A stretch of 64,000 nucleotides of DNA from Hymenobacter jejuensis (GCF_006337165.1 NZ_CP040896.1:868001-932000), one strand, 5' to 3'; counted from the first letter of the stretch, positions 33,793-42,926 are shown. The notes: generated from the sequence alone by a model not told the origin. Numbers and translations: made by a program.

Positions 33793-35037
33793 ATGACGAT
33801 GAAATATTGGCTGATTCTGCTTTTCGCCGGGATGCACACCGTGGGGGTGGCGCAAAAAATTGCAACACTGGAAGTTAATCTGGCGCAACCTGCCAACGGA
33901 TTAAGCATCCCGGTCACGACGAGCTTGGACGCCATTACGTTTCTACCCGATTCGGTTTTGCAGCTGGTAGAGGTACAGGGCAGCCAACGGACGCCGATTG
34001 CTTACCAGATAGAAAGCGGGAACGCACGGTTTATCCATTGGATTATTGAAACCGCAAATGCCAAGTCCGCGAAGCACACTTACGAACTGGTAAAAGGAAC
34101 CGGCAAAAAAGCTCCGGCCAGCATCAACGTAAAAGATGAAAAAGGCGCGCTGACCATTCAGGCAGGCACTAAAAACCTGCTGCGGTATAATTACAAAACG
34201 GTGTATCCGCCCACGGGCATCGATACGGCCTACAAGCGCAGCGGCTTTATTCACCCCCTTTGGACGCCGCATGGGCAGGAGCTGACCCGCATTCAGGCGC
34301 CGGACCACTACCATCATTACGGCATCTGGAACCCGTGGACGCACGTGTTATTTGAAAAAGACACGGTTGATTTCTGGAATATCCGCGACCGCAAAGGCAC
34401 GGTGCGCTTTGCCAACACGGTGGCTACTACCAGCGGGCCGGTGTTCAGCGAATACGAGGTGTTGCAGAAACACGTGGCTTTCAAAAAAGGAGGCGGCGAA
34501 AAAGTCGCCCTGAACGAGCTGCAATCGGTGCGGGTGTACCAGCCTACGAATCAGGACTATTACATTGCTGACGTAACCATCAATATGAATTGCGCCAGCA
34601 CCAGCCCGGTGTTGCTGCTGGCGTATCGGTATGGTGGGTTTGGCTGGCGCACCACCGAAAAATGGAACAAGGATAACAGCGAAGTGCTCACCTCCGAAGG
34701 CAAAACCCGCAAGGAAGCCGACGGCTCGACGGCCCGCTGGTGCATCGTGCAGGGACAGCTCGACAACGATTACGGCGGCTTAGTAATGATGTCATACCCA
34801 ACCAATTACAACTACCCCGAGCCGTTGCGCATCTGGCCCGAAACAATGAACGGCCGCGGCGACATGTTCGCGAATTTTTCGCCTACCAAGAACAAAAACT
34901 GGCTGCTCAATCCGGGCCAGACTTACACGCTCAAGTACCGATTGATCGTGTACAACGGGCATTTTACGAAAGAAAAAGCCGAGAGCGGCTGGCAGTATTT
35001 CGGCCACGCGCCCAAAGTCACGGTGAAGCTTAAGTAA
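33793..35037 (+). CDS. DUF6807 (PmoA-family) secreted protein
   Basis: A 414-residue protein with signal peptide (to about GVAQ). It matches the PmoA/DUF6807 group found in carbohydrate clusters of Bacteroidota and Planctomycetota: RSGFIHPLWTPHGQELTRIQ, APDHYHHYGIWNPWTH with several conserved His, FGWRTTEKWNKDN, and a C-terminal RLIVYNGHF strand. The fold is predicted to be beta-sandwich; the biochemical role is unknown. It is followed 35 bp later by a Gfo/Idh/MocA-type oxidoreductase, and the pair, with the gene at 36548, looks like one sugar-modification unit. A second ATG at 33799 is also possible. Confidence 0.85.
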   Translation: MTMKYWLILLFAGMHTVGVAQKIATLEVNLAQPANGLSIPVTTSLDAITFLPDSVLQLVEVQGSQRTPIAYQIESGNARFIHWIIETANAKSAKHTYELVKGTGKKAPASINVKDEKGALTIQAGTKNLLRYNYKTVYPPTGIDTAYKRSGFIHPLWTPHGQELTRIQAPDHYHHYGIWNPWTHVLFEKDTVDFWNIRDRKGTVRFANTVATTSGPVFSEYEVLQKHVAFKKGGGEKVALNELQSVRVYQPTNQDYYIADVTINMNCASTSPVLLLAYRYGGFGWRTTEKWNKDNSEVLTSEGKTRKEADGSTARWCIVQGQLDNDYGGLVMMSYPTNYNYPEPLRIWPETMNGRGDMFANFSPTKNKNWLLNPGQTYTLKYRLIVYNGHFTKEKAESGWQYFGHAPKVTVKLK

Positions 35038-35072
35038 GGATTTTCTTCTGGCTATTTTAACCCACAAAGCGC

Positions 35073-36467
35073 ATGAGCGAAGAAAAAACACCTCAGGTTT
35101 CCAGGCGGAATTTTCTGGAAGCTTCCGCCAAAGCCGCCGTCGCGACCATTGCATTTAGCGGCTTCCCGACGATAGTGCCGGCCAGCGTTTTCGGGAAAAA
35201 TGCGCCCAGCAACCGCATCAACATCGGCGCTATTGGCACCGGACGGATTTCGCGCGGCCACGACATGCCCGGCGTCTGGCAATACGACCAGGCCCAGATT
35301 ATGGCCGTTTGCGACTTGGATACCAAGCGCGCCGAAGACGCCAAAATGTTGGTCAACGACTATTACTCCAAGAAAAACGGCAAGCCGTTCGACGGGGTGA
35401 AGGTTTACCACGATTACCAGTCTTTGTTGCAGAACAAAGACGTGGATGCGGTGCTGATCAGCACGCCCGACCACTGGCATGCGCTCATCGGGATGGCGGC
35501 GGTAAAGGCGGGCAAGGATGTGTACTGTCAAAAGCCAACTTCCCTAACCATTGCGGAAGGCCGGGCGCTGAGCGACGCGGTGAAAAAAACCGGCCGCATT
35601 TTCCAGATTGGCAGCCAGCAGCGCTCGACCAGCCAGTTTCGCTACGCCGCTGAATTGGTGCGCAACGGGCGCATCGGCAAGCTCAAAACCGTGTACATCG
35701 GCTTGCCCGGCGACCCTTCCGGCGACGAAGAGCCGCCCATGCCGGTGCCCAAAAACCTAAACTACGATATGTGGCTGGGCTCGACGCCGGAGGTGTATTA
35801 CACCGAAAAGCGCGTGCACCCGCAACAGGGCTACGACCGCCCCGGCTGGTTGCGCTGCGAGCAGTTTGGCGCCGGTATGATTACGGGTTGGGGCTCCCAC
35901 CACGTCGATTGCGCGCACTGGGCCATGGACACCGAGCACACCGGCCCGATAGAGGTGTGGGGCACCGCCGAATTTCCCAAAAAAGGCCTCTGGAACGTGC
36001 ACGGTCCCTTCAAGACCGAAGGATTGTATGCCAACGGCGTACACATGATCATCAGCGACAGCTTCCCAAACGGCATCAAGTTCGAAGGAACCGACGGCTG
36101 GATTTTCGTGTCGCGCGGCGACGCCAAGGCTACGGCCAGCGACCCGGCCAGCATTCAGGCGGCCAAAGCCCTGGACGCCAGCGATCCGAAGCTCATCCAG
36201 TCGGTGATTGGGCCAAACGAAATCCACCTCTACGAGAGCAAAGAACACCACGGCAACTGGCTGGAGTGCATCAAATCGCGCAAGCCGCCGATTGCGCCCG
36301 TAGAAGTGGGGCATCGCTCCTGCTCTACTTGCCTAATTCACCACATCGTGATGAAGCTGCAACGCAAAGTGTACTGGGACCCTGCCAAAGAACGCTTCAA
36401 GAATGATGACGAAGCCAACAGCATGCTTTCGCGTCCTCAGCGCAAGCCTTATACCATGATTGGCTAA
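35073..36467 (+). CDS. Gfo/Idh/MocA-family oxidoreductase with Tat signal
   Basis: A 464-residue protein. The N-terminus carries a twin-Arg motif SRRNFLE (10-16) followed by a hydrophobic stretch, so export by Tat with bound cofactor is likely. The Rossmann domain is shown by INIGAIGTGRISRGHD and by VLISTPDHWHALIGMAAVKA; the usual catalytic EKP is here CQKP (GKDVYCQKPTSL). The C-terminal sheet domain contains GWGSHHVDCAHWAMDTEH and HHGNWLECIKSRKPPIAPVE. Family members oxidise or reduce sugars or their derivatives with NAD(P). It is 35 bp downstream of the DUF6807 gene. Confidence 0.9.
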   Translation: MSEEKTPQVSRRNFLEASAKAAVATIAFSGFPTIVPASVFGKNAPSNRINIGAIGTGRISRGHDMPGVWQYDQAQIMAVCDLDTKRAEDAKMLVNDYYSKKNGKPFDGVKVYHDYQSLLQNKDVDAVLISTPDHWHALIGMAAVKAGKDVYCQKPTSLTIAEGRALSDAVKKTGRIFQIGSQQRSTSQFRYAAELVRNGRIGKLKTVYIGLPGDPSGDEEPPMPVPKNLNYDMWLGSTPEVYYTEKRVHPQQGYDRPGWLRCEQFGAGMITGWGSHHVDCAHWAMDTEHTGPIEVWGTAEFPKKGLWNVHGPFKTEGLYANGVHMIISDSFPNGIKFEGTDGWIFVSRGDAKATASDPASIQAAKALDASDPKLIQSVIGPNEIHLYESKEHHGNWLECIKSRKPPIAPVEVGHRSCSTCLIHHIVMKLQRKVYWDPAKERFKNDDEANSMLSRPQRKPYTMIG

Positions 36468-36493
36468 TTAATTAATTGTCAAGTATTTATCAC
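36461..36493. repeat. Copy of the dispersed AT-rich palindrome
   Basis: Core TTAATTGTCAA at 36472-36482, right arm GTATTTATC. It lies between two genes of the same cluster. Confidence 0.5.
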
Positions 36494-36547
36494 AGAACCC
36501 AAATCAGGTAACTAGATTGCGGTTTACCAAACCCTCTGTTCGAGAAA

Positions 36548-37927
36548 ATGAAGACTATTCGCCTTGCCCTGCCCTTCATTTTTCTGACTACCCTCTCCTG
36601 CTTGGGGCAAACTACCAACAAACCGAGTGCCGCCGTGCGATTGGTAACGCTTGATCCGGGGCATTTTCATGCGGCGCTGGTGCAAAAGTCCATGTACCCA
36701 ACCGTCGACCCGACGGTGCACGTGTATGCCCCGGCCGGCCCCGACGTGCAGCTGCATCTGGATAGGATTACGGCGTACAACACCCGCGCCGACAACCCCA
36801 CGCACTGGCAAGAGCAGGTGTACACCGGCCCCGATTTCTTTCAGAAAATGCTGGCCGAGAAAGCGGGCAACGTGGTGGTTATTGCGGGCAACAATCAAAA
36901 GAAAACCGAGTACATCGCCGAGTCGCTAAAAGCTGGCTTTAACGTACTGGCCGACAAGCCGATGGCAATCAACAGCCAGGAGTTTAAAACGCTGGAAAGC
37001 GCCTTTGCGACCGCTCGCCAACGCAACTTGCTGCTCTACGACATCATGACGGAGCGGTTTGAGATCACCACTGTGCTGCAAAAGGCGCTTTCTCAGCTGC
37101 CGCAGGTGTTTGGCACCCTGGAAAAAGGCACGCCCGACAACCCGGCTGTCGTAAAGGAAAGCGTGCACTACTTTTATAAGTATGTGTCAGGCAACGTGTT
37201 AACGCGTCCGCCGTGGTTTATGGATGTCCGGCAGGAAGGCGAAGGCATTGTAGATGTGACCACGCACCTCGTGGACTTGGTACAGTGGGAATGCTTTCCG
37301 GAAAAGGCCTTGGATTATAAAAAAGATATCCAGGTTCTTTCGGCCAAGCGCTGGCCTACCGACATGAGCCTCAGTCAGTTCAAGACCATTACCCAACTCC
37401 CGGCCTTTCCGGCTTACTTAAAACCAGACCTGGCCAACGACAGCCTGCTGAAAGTATACAGCAACGGCTCGATTGTGTACCGGCTGTTGGGCGTGCACGC
37501 CAAGGTTTCGGCCATCTGGGCGTACAAAGCGCCCGAAGGAGCCGGCGACACGCATTATTCGATGCTGCGGGGCACCAAAGCCAATCTGGTGGTTCGGCAG
37601 GGCGCCGCGCAGCATTACCAAACGGCCCTGTACGTGGAGCCGCGCACAAACAATGCGGCGTACGAAAAGACCCTGCGGGAAGCAGTCCAGCCGATTCAGG
37701 CAAAATACCCCGGCGTGGCACTGAAAAAATCGGATAAAGGCTGGGAGGTGCTCATCCCCGATAGCTACCGCGAAGGCCACGAATCGCATTTTGCCCGCGT
37801 CACCCAGCAGTTTCTGGAGTATCTTCAGCAACGGAACATGCCCCAGTGGGAAGTGCCCAACATGCTGGCCAAATACTACACCACCACCAAAGGGCTGGAA
37901 ATGGCTTTGCAAAGCCCCAACAAGTAA
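36548..37927 (+). CDS. Secreted Gfo/Idh/MocA-like protein with putative oxidoreductase C-terminal domain
   Basis: A 459-residue protein with a signal peptide (MKTIRLALPFIFLTTLSCLG). It lacks a clear GxGxxG loop at the start but keeps the Rossmann-like order: VRLVTLDPGHFHAALVQKSM, VVVIAGNNQKKTEYIAESLK, FNVLADKPMAI (an AxKP version of EKP), then NLLLYDIMTERFE. The C-terminal part (DVTTHLVDLVQWECFP, VYRLLGVHAKVSAIWAYKAP) matches the putative oxidoreductase C-terminal domain seen in Bacteroidota. A role in sugar oxidation next to the preceding gene is likely but unproven. Loss of the glycine loop suggests altered or absent NAD binding. Confidence 0.82.
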   Translation: MKTIRLALPFIFLTTLSCLGQTTNKPSAAVRLVTLDPGHFHAALVQKSMYPTVDPTVHVYAPAGPDVQLHLDRITAYNTRADNPTHWQEQVYTGPDFFQKMLAEKAGNVVVIAGNNQKKTEYIAESLKAGFNVLADKPMAINSQEFKTLESAFATARQRNLLLYDIMTERFEITTVLQKALSQLPQVFGTLEKGTPDNPAVVKESVHYFYKYVSGNVLTRPPWFMDVRQEGEGIVDVTTHLVDLVQWECFPEKALDYKKDIQVLSAKRWPTDMSLSQFKTITQLPAFPAYLKPDLANDSLLKVYSNGSIVYRLLGVHAKVSAIWAYKAPEGAGDTHYSMLRGTKANLVVRQGAAQHYQTALYVEPRTNNAAYEKTLREAVQPIQAKYPGVALKKSDKGWEVLIPDSYREGHESHFARVTQQFLEYLQQRNMPQWEVPNMLAKYYTTTKGLEMALQSPNK

Positions 37928-37953
37928 CTTATTAACAATCTGGTACTTACGTT
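37921..37953. repeat. Copy of the dispersed AT-rich palindrome
   Basis: Core TTAACAATCTG at 37932-37942; arms CAAGTAACT and GTACTTACG. It includes the stop codon of the preceding gene. Confidence 0.5.
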
Positions 37954-38019
37954 AACAACCACTCAAATCATCCTTCTGCTTTTCCTCCTTCTCACTACCT
38001 GAGTTTACCCACCTGCTTT

Positions 38020-38799
38020 ATGAAAATGACATTGCTGGCCCTTGGCGCCTTGGTTACTGCTGGTTTCGTGCAAACCGATGACTTGCCCTCGGCAGTGTAT
38101 AGCCCTACTGATCAAGCGGTAAAGAAGGACGGCGGGCGCGAAAGCCGGCAACTGGCCAAAGGTAGCACGCTTGACTTGGCAGAGCTGACCATTCATACCT
38201 CCACGCTCGGGCCGGGGCAAATGAACCACCCGCTGCAAGGCTACAACGATGCGGAAGAGCTCGTGATCGTGAAGGAGGGCACCCTGACGGCAACCGTGAA
38301 AGACTCGACCAAGGCGCTGGGCCCCGGCGGCCTCGCGCTCATTGTGGCCGGCGACAAACAAAGCTTTCGCAATGCCACTAAGGTACCGGCAACGTATTAC
38401 GTGCTGAAATTCAAGGCGAAAGACCCCGTGGACATGCAGCGTGGCCAGGCTGGAGGCGGCTCGTTTCTGAAAGACTGGAGCCAGTTTAAGATGACCAAAA
38501 CCGACAAGGGCGAAACCCGCCCCGTGTTCGACCGGCCCTCGTCGGTGTTTAAACGGTTTGACGTGCACGCAACGGTACTCAACCCCGGCAAAGCCAGCCA
38601 TCCACCGCACACGCACCGCGCCGAAGAAATTATTCTGATGACCAAAGGCAACGGCGAAATGCTGATCGGCGACAAATCACACAAAGCCACGACGGGGGAC
38701 GTGATCTTGCTGCGGTCCAACGTGCCGCATGCCTTTACCAACACGGGCAGCACGCCATGCGGCTATTTTGCCATTCAGTGGCACAGCAACGCTGAGTAA
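38020..38799 (+). CDS. Bicupin-domain exported protein
   Basis: A 259-residue protein with a weak signal peptide (MKMTLLALGALVTAGFVQ). Two cupin barrels are visible: the first at about 50-125 (LGPGQMNHPLQGYNDAEELVI ... SFRNAT) has lost part of the His cluster, the second at about 175-255 has the full metal-binding line PGKASHPPHTHRAEEIILMT and later RSNVPHAFTN. Functions of such bicupins range from sugar binding or isomerisation to small-molecule oxidation. The gene follows the Gfo/Idh/MocA-like genes at a spacing of 92 bp and may belong to the same metabolic cluster. Confidence 0.82.
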   Translation: MKMTLLALGALVTAGFVQTDDLPSAVYSPTDQAVKKDGGRESRQLAKGSTLDLAELTIHTSTLGPGQMNHPLQGYNDAEELVIVKEGTLTATVKDSTKALGPGGLALIVAGDKQSFRNATKVPATYYVLKFKAKDPVDMQRGQAGGGSFLKDWSQFKMTKTDKGETRPVFDRPSSVFKRFDVHATVLNPGKASHPPHTHRAEEIILMTKGNGEMLIGDKSHKATTGDVILLRSNVPHAFTNTGSTPCGYFAIQWHSNAE

Positions 38800-38838
38800 T
38801 ACGCTTTCGCTTCTTACCGACTGGCAAAAAGTACGCGT

Positions 38839-39096
38839 CTACCGCACGACCATCAGGGCGGAGGGCAAGGGACGGATGCGTCGGAGCATGCGTCGTTGGC
38901 GCCGGATGGAAAGGATCTGCAGGCCCAGCAAACGCGGGCTGCGAAAGTGATCACACAAATCCACAAACAGCTCGTTAAGCTCGGCTGTGTAGCTGGTCAC
39001 TTGGTGTTCCTCTTGGTGCAGGCCAACTACCTGACCACAATCAAGTTGCGCCAAAGTAACCTGGCACCGAACCTGATATCGCAAACGCTTATCCAT
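38839..39096 (-). CDS. Possible small orphan protein
   Basis: An 85-residue frame beginning MDKRLRYQVRCQVTLAQLDC. The first 55 residues look protein-like (balanced, GLHQEEHQVTSYTAELNELF), while the last 30 are Arg-rich and low in complexity. No family is recognised and no signal peptide or membrane helix is present. It is the only plausible gene in the 540-bp gap between 38800 and 39341. Confidence 0.4.
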   Translation of the reverse strand: MDKRLRYQVRCQVTLAQLDCGQVVGLHQEEHQVTSYTAELNELFVDLCDHFRSPRLLGLQILSIRRQRRMLRRIRPLPSALMVVR

Positions 39097-39279
39097 AGAA
39101 GTAAAGAGCTAGTGGGTGGCCAGAAATACGATATACAAATCTAATATATTTAGCATTATATCCAATGATATTAGCTAATATTTTACGCATTGTTTCCCAC
39201 AAATTCGCATCAGCTACCGTGTTGTAAACACTTATAAACGAGAGCTAAAGCTGCGCATAGCATAGTGTCTCTTCACACG

Positions 39280-39316
39280 AAAAAGCCCGCTTCCAACATG
39301 GAAGCGGGCTTTTTTA
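39280..39316. terminator. Intrinsic terminator near the msrA 3' end
   Basis: A perfect 15-bp stem (39280-39294 with 39300-39314), loop AACAT, with A/T tracts on both sides. It lies 26 bp beyond the msrA stop on the minus strand. Confidence 0.82.
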
Positions 39317-39341
39317 GCTAAATAAATTATCCGGCGAGTTC

Positions 39342-40031
39342 CTAAAGCACTTCGGCAGGCTTGAGCAGATTGGGAAAGGCCTTTCTGAATTTCTCAACCT
39401 TCGGCCGTGATACATGGTCGATGTAGCCTTGCGTAGGGTGCAAGCGGTAGTACCCTTGGTGGTAGTCTTCGGCAGTCCAAAACTGCGTGTAGGGCGCCAC
39501 CTGCGTTACGATGGGCGCATCGTAATGGTGAGAAGCGTCGATGCGCTTGATGGTTGCTTCAATAAGCTGCTTTTCCTGCGGAGAGCGGTAAAACGCCACC
39601 GAACGGTATTCGGGGCCGGTATCGGGGCCTTGGCGGTTGAGCTCGGTGGGGTTGTGGGCACCGAGGAAAAACACGTCGAGCAACTGCTGATAGGTTACCT
39701 GCTTGGGGTTGTAGTACACCTGCACCGATTCGGCGTGGCCGGTTCGCTGACTAGCCACATCTTCGTAACTCGGATTTTTGACAGTGCCGCCTGCATAGCC
39801 CGACACCACGACTGTGACGCCGCGTACTTCTTCGAATGTTTCTTCATTGCTCCAGAAGCAGCCCCCGGCAAAAGTAGCCACCGCCAAGCCCGTCAGGTCT
39901 TTGGGTGCAGGGTTAGCCGTGGAGCGTTTCAAGCTTACAGTCGGATTATCGGGACTCAGCGGCACGAAGGCAAGCGAAGCCAAACTGCTGGTTGCGATAG
40001 CTAGGGCAAGAAAGAAATTACGGGTTTGCAT
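39342..40031 (-). CDS. msrA: Secreted peptide-methionine (S)-S-oxide reductase
   Basis: A 229-residue MsrA with an N-terminal signal or anchor sequence (MQTRNFFLALAIATSSLASL). The catalytic line is FAGGCFWSNEETFEEVRGV with nucleophile Cys58; VVVSGYAGGTVKNPSYEDV, GHAESVQVYYNP and YHQGYYRLHP complete the family pattern. Cys58 is the only Cys in the protein, so it lacks the C-terminal resolving Cys and must be reduced by an external thiol. It reduces methionine-S-sulfoxide, here probably in envelope proteins because of the signal sequence. The next genes on the same strand encode a molybdopterin oxidoreductase and a cytochrome b, which may form a related repair group. Confidence 0.92.
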   Translation of the reverse strand: MQTRNFFLALAIATSSLASLAFVPLSPDNPTVSLKRSTANPAPKDLTGLAVATFAGGCFWSNEETFEEVRGVTVVVSGYAGGTVKNPSYEDVASQRTGHAESVQVYYNPKQVTYQQLLDVFFLGAHNPTELNRQGPDTGPEYRSVAFYRSPQEKQLIEATIKRIDASHHYDAPIVTQVAPYTQFWTAEDYHQGYYRLHPTQGYIDHVSRPKVEKFRKAFPNLLKPAEVL

Positions 40032-40168
40032 AGGTATAGAGAGTCAAAAAGGATGGGTGGTTTCGGACCGGGCCGACGCGCTAGGCGGTAAGCCCTTACA
40101 ACAACAGAACGAGGCGATTAGTGTGATCTGTAACGCTGTATTTTACGCTGTTACTGCTTCATCACTAT

Positions 40169-41032
40169 CTAATGGCCAGCGTGCCAATCGTAGCCCCGAA
40201 CGGCCCAATAATCGGGCGGGCGTTGGTCGAGGAAGGCAATGGTACCGATGCGCTTGATGTGCTTGATGCCATACTTGAGCGGCGTAACCAGCCGCAACGG
40301 TGCCCCGTGTTCGGGCGTGAGCGGAGTGCCGTTCATCTCGTAGCACAGCAGGGTTTGAGGATGCAGGGCACTTTCAATTTCGAGTCCCACGTAATATTCT
40401 TTATCGGGCGTAACCAAGCTTACATACGGCGCCAGATCGGTGGGCGGATTGTTGGGATCGACGGGACGGCCGGAACGGGTAGCCAGCGGGTATTTCGCCA
40501 AAAAATCGGAGAGGCGCGTGCCAGCCCAGGTTACGATGGTGCTCCACCCTTCGATGCACTTAAACTCGGTAGTCATCTCGACGCGGGGCAGCGCTTTCAC
40601 CTCATCGAGGGTAAATTCCTGCATGCGAGGCGTGGTGCCGGCCGGGGCGTAGCGCTGGACCTGTAAGCGCCAAGCTACCGCGTCCAGTGCCGATTTCAAG
40701 CCTTCGGTGCCATTTTTTCGCAGGGGCTTGGCGCGGCTTTTCGGAAACTCGGTGGCGAGGCGTGTATTGCGAAAATACGCCGTGGCCAAACGGCCGTTGG
40801 CATCGAGCACGCGGCGCAACGGCGCCGCCAAGCCATCTTCCTGCGGCGCATCGAGCAGCCAGTTCCAGCCTACAATGCCCGCCAAAGCCGCCACACCGCC
40901 CACCAGAAAAGCCCGGCGCGTCCGGCGCGCAGCCTGGCGCTCCACGGCTTCATCTGAAACGGGGGTTGTCGGTTGGGACTCAGGCAAAGCCGGACCGGAA
41001 GCGGCAGGTTGGGAGGATTCGGGGTAAGCCAT
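40169..41032 (-). CDS. Molybdopterin-dependent oxidoreductase (sulfite oxidase/MsrP fold)
   Basis: A 287-residue protein with a basic stretch and hydrophobic helix (ARRTRRAFLVGGVAALAGIV, about 35-54) that resembles a Tat signal anchor. The Moco domain is shown by VEMTTEFKCIEGWSTIVTWA with the molybdenum-ligating Cys159, the downstream YVSLVTPDKEYYVGLEIESA, HPQTLLCYEMNGTPLTPEHG, and PLRLVTPLKYGIKHIKRIG. This is the sulfite oxidase fold shared by MsrP, which reduces methionine sulfoxide in the periplasm. The frame opens at 41215, but 41032 is the natural start. The cytochrome b gene upstream is only 13 bp away, so the two are cotranscribed. Confidence 0.88.
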   Translation of the reverse strand: MAYPESSQPAASGPALPESQPTTPVSDEAVERQAARRTRRAFLVGGVAALAGIVGWNWLLDAPQEDGLAAPLRRVLDANGRLATAYFRNTRLATEFPKSRAKPLRKNGTEGLKSALDAVAWRLQVQRYAPAGTTPRMQEFTLDEVKALPRVEMTTEFKCIEGWSTIVTWAGTRLSDFLAKYPLATRSGRPVDPNNPPTDLAPYVSLVTPDKEYYVGLEIESALHPQTLLCYEMNGTPLTPEHGAPLRLVTPLKYGIKHIKRIGTIAFLDQRPPDYWAVRGYDWHAGH

Positions 41033-41045
41033 GAGACAAAGAAAA

Positions 41046-41765
41046 TTAAGCCTGGGACGAAGGCGCGGCAGAGGCCACCGTCGGTAATGAGGCGCTTGAC
41101 GGCTGCACGGCCGGTTCGTCCACGATTTCAAAGCCGGCGACCATGGCGCGGAAGTTGTTCCAGCCCGCTCTGACCACCTGCGCGATGTGCACCACAAAAA
41201 ACAGCACGTAGCCAACGGTCAGGGTGAAATGCTCGATGCGCGCCCATTCGTACCCCCCCAGCAGCGAGGTCAGCCACGCGAACTGCACAGGCTTGTAAAT
41301 GGCAAGGCCCGTCAGCAGCGACCCCGCCCCCATCAGCACCACCGACGTGTACGCGATTTGCTGGGCACCATTGAACTTCTGCGGCGGCAGCGGCTCCTTG
41401 CGGATGCCCAGGTCGTGTAGCACAGTTTGCCAGGCGCTGGCGAAGCTGTGGCGGTTGGGCACCAGCGCTCGCCACTCGCCCGACACGAGCGTGTAGCTCA
41501 CGTACAGCAGCCCGTTCAGGGCAAAAACCCACATCAGCACAAAGTGCCACGCCATGCCTTGCGCCAGCTTATGATCGACGTGAAACGCCTGGTAAAACGA
41601 CTTCGGAAAAAACTTCAGCAGCGTGACGTTACCCCAGCCAAGGCGGTACACGTCATTGGCCCAATAAATCAGGATGCCGCTCCAGATCATCAGGGCCAGC
41701 ACCGGGAAGTTGATCCAGTGAAACCAACGAATGGCCAACGGATGCTTTTCAACTAATTTTTTCAT
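41046..41765 (-). CDS. Cytochrome b561-type membrane subunit
   Basis: A 239-residue membrane protein with four main helices. It starts MKKLVEKHPLAIRWFHWINF, where His16 is a likely heme ligand, as in thiosulfate-reductase or formate-dehydrogenase-type cytochrome b subunits. Further His occur in FHVDHKLAQGMAWHFVLMW and in RIEHFTLTVGYVLFFVVHIA. It is expected to pass electrons from quinol to the Moco enzyme encoded directly downstream. It resembles the PepSY-free cytochrome b561 group more than MsrQ. The frame opens at 41861, but 41765 gives the family-like N-terminus. The C-terminal tail is Ala/Ser/Pro-rich. Confidence 0.88.
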   Translation of the reverse strand: MKKLVEKHPLAIRWFHWINFPVLALMIWSGILIYWANDVYRLGWGNVTLLKFFPKSFYQAFHVDHKLAQGMAWHFVLMWVFALNGLLYVSYTLVSGEWRALVPNRHSFASAWQTVLHDLGIRKEPLPPQKFNGAQQIAYTSVVLMGAGSLLTGLAIYKPVQFAWLTSLLGGYEWARIEHFTLTVGYVLFFVVHIAQVVRAGWNNFRAMVAGFEIVDEPAVQPSSASLPTVASAAPSSQA

Positions 41766-42131
41766 CGAATCCACGGACGAAGTGAAAGTAGCATCAGGAA
41801 ACGAGCTTGCCAGCAATAGTAACAGCATTGGCGCCTTACTTGTGCCAACAGACGCCCACATCTGCTAAACAGTGCTTGCGGCGCTACTTCTTTTTCAAAC
41901 TGCTAAGTACATAGCTATTATATTGATAGTCAATTATTTATATTTACGATAAGTTCTGGCTACTTCACTGCTCTCTGCTCCTTCTTACTCACCATCAGCC
42001 CTTGTTGCCTTTGCACCTCTAGCAACCTCCACGAAACCAAGGCGTTAGACTATAGCGGCGTTTTTCTCCATTCCGGAAAGGTTTGGAAAAGTGGCCCGTC
42101 TACCCTTACGAAATGCCAAACGTCCGTTCCT
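41766..42131. other. Intergenic region between divergent genes
   Basis: This 366-bp gap separates the cytochrome b gene (minus) from the DUF1223 gene (plus). It holds one dispersed AT-rich palindrome at 41912-41944 and otherwise no feature I can support. Confidence 0.5.
41912..41944. repeat. Copy of the dispersed AT-rich palindrome
   Basis: Core TTGATAGTCAA at 41923-41933; arms TAGCTATTATA and TTATTTATATT. Confidence 0.55.
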
Positions 42132-42926
42132 ATGAAACGCTTCGCCTTCGCTCTGCTGCTTTGCGTGACGGCCGCTTCGGCCGCAGTGTTCAGGAACGTC
42201 TTGCCGATGGGGCGCCAGCAGGATGCGGCGGGCAAGGTGCCGGTAGTGGTGGAGCTCTTCACTTCGGAAGGATGTTCGAGCTGCCCGGCGGCCGATGCGG
42301 CCTTGCGCGAACTCGAAACCACGCAGACTATTGCGGGCGTGGAGGTGATCGTGTTGGGCCAGCACGTCGATTATTGGAACAACCTGGGCTGGAAAGACCC
42401 CTTCTCGTCCGCCGTCTTCACCCGCCGCCAGCGCGACTACGCCGCCCTATTCGGCACGGGCTCGTACACGCCCCAAGCCATCGTAAATGGCCAGTACGAA
42501 TTTGTGGGCAGCCAGCAAAAGCTTGTAGCACAGTCCATTGCCAAGGCTGCCAAAGCGCCTCGCGCCACTGTTACCCTGGCCCGCTCGAATAATATGCTGG
42601 TCGTAACCGTAGCCAACCTGCCCGCCGGCACCGGCCCAGCCGAGGTGCTGCTTGCCTTGAACGAAAGCGGCCTGTCGAGCCAAGTGGGCCGGGGCGAAAA
42701 TTCGGGCCGGTTGCTCCGACACGCGTCCGTGGTGCGAAGCCTGCGCCCATTGGGCACTACCCTCGACAACGGCACCTTCTCGGCCACAGCCCCGCTAAAC
42801 CTGAATGCGCAGTGGAAAGCCCAAAACCTGCGCGCCGTAGTGCTGGTACAGGAAAAAGCATCGCGCCACATCGTGGGCAGCGCTAGCCTACCGTTGCACG
42901 AGGCAGCGTTAACCTCTCGTAACTGA
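42132..42926 (+). CDS. DUF1223 (thioredoxin-like) secreted protein
   Basis: A 264-residue protein with signal peptide (MKRFAFALLLCVTAASAAVF). The DUF1223 signature VVVELFTSEGCSSCPAADAA (38-57) carries a CxxC motif (C48, C51) in a thioredoxin-like first strand-helix unit; later family elements are VLGQHVDYWNNLGWKDPFSS, YTPQAIVNGQYEFVGSQQ and a C-terminal beta domain with VVLVQEKASRHIVGSASL. The role of the family is not known; a periplasmic dithiol function is probable. It converges on the gene at 42991, with a long palindromic element between the two. Confidence 0.9.
   Translation: MKRFAFALLLCVTAASAAVFRNVLPMGRQQDAAGKVPVVVELFTSEGCSSCPAADAALRELETTQTIAGVEVIVLGQHVDYWNNLGWKDPFSSAVFTRRQRDYAALFGTGSYTPQAIVNGQYEFVGSQQKLVAQSIAKAAKAPRATVTLARSNNMLVVTVANLPAGTGPAEVLLALNESGLSSQVGRGENSGRLLRHASVVRSLRPLGTTLDNGTFSATAPLNLNAQWKAQNLRAVVLVQEKASRHIVGSASLPLHEAALTSRN

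Noticed and set aside
39342..40031. MsrA as a non-functional gene because a second Cys is missing
   Set aside because: The nucleophile Cys58 and the other catalytic segments are intact; 1-Cys MsrA proteins are known to be active with external reductants.
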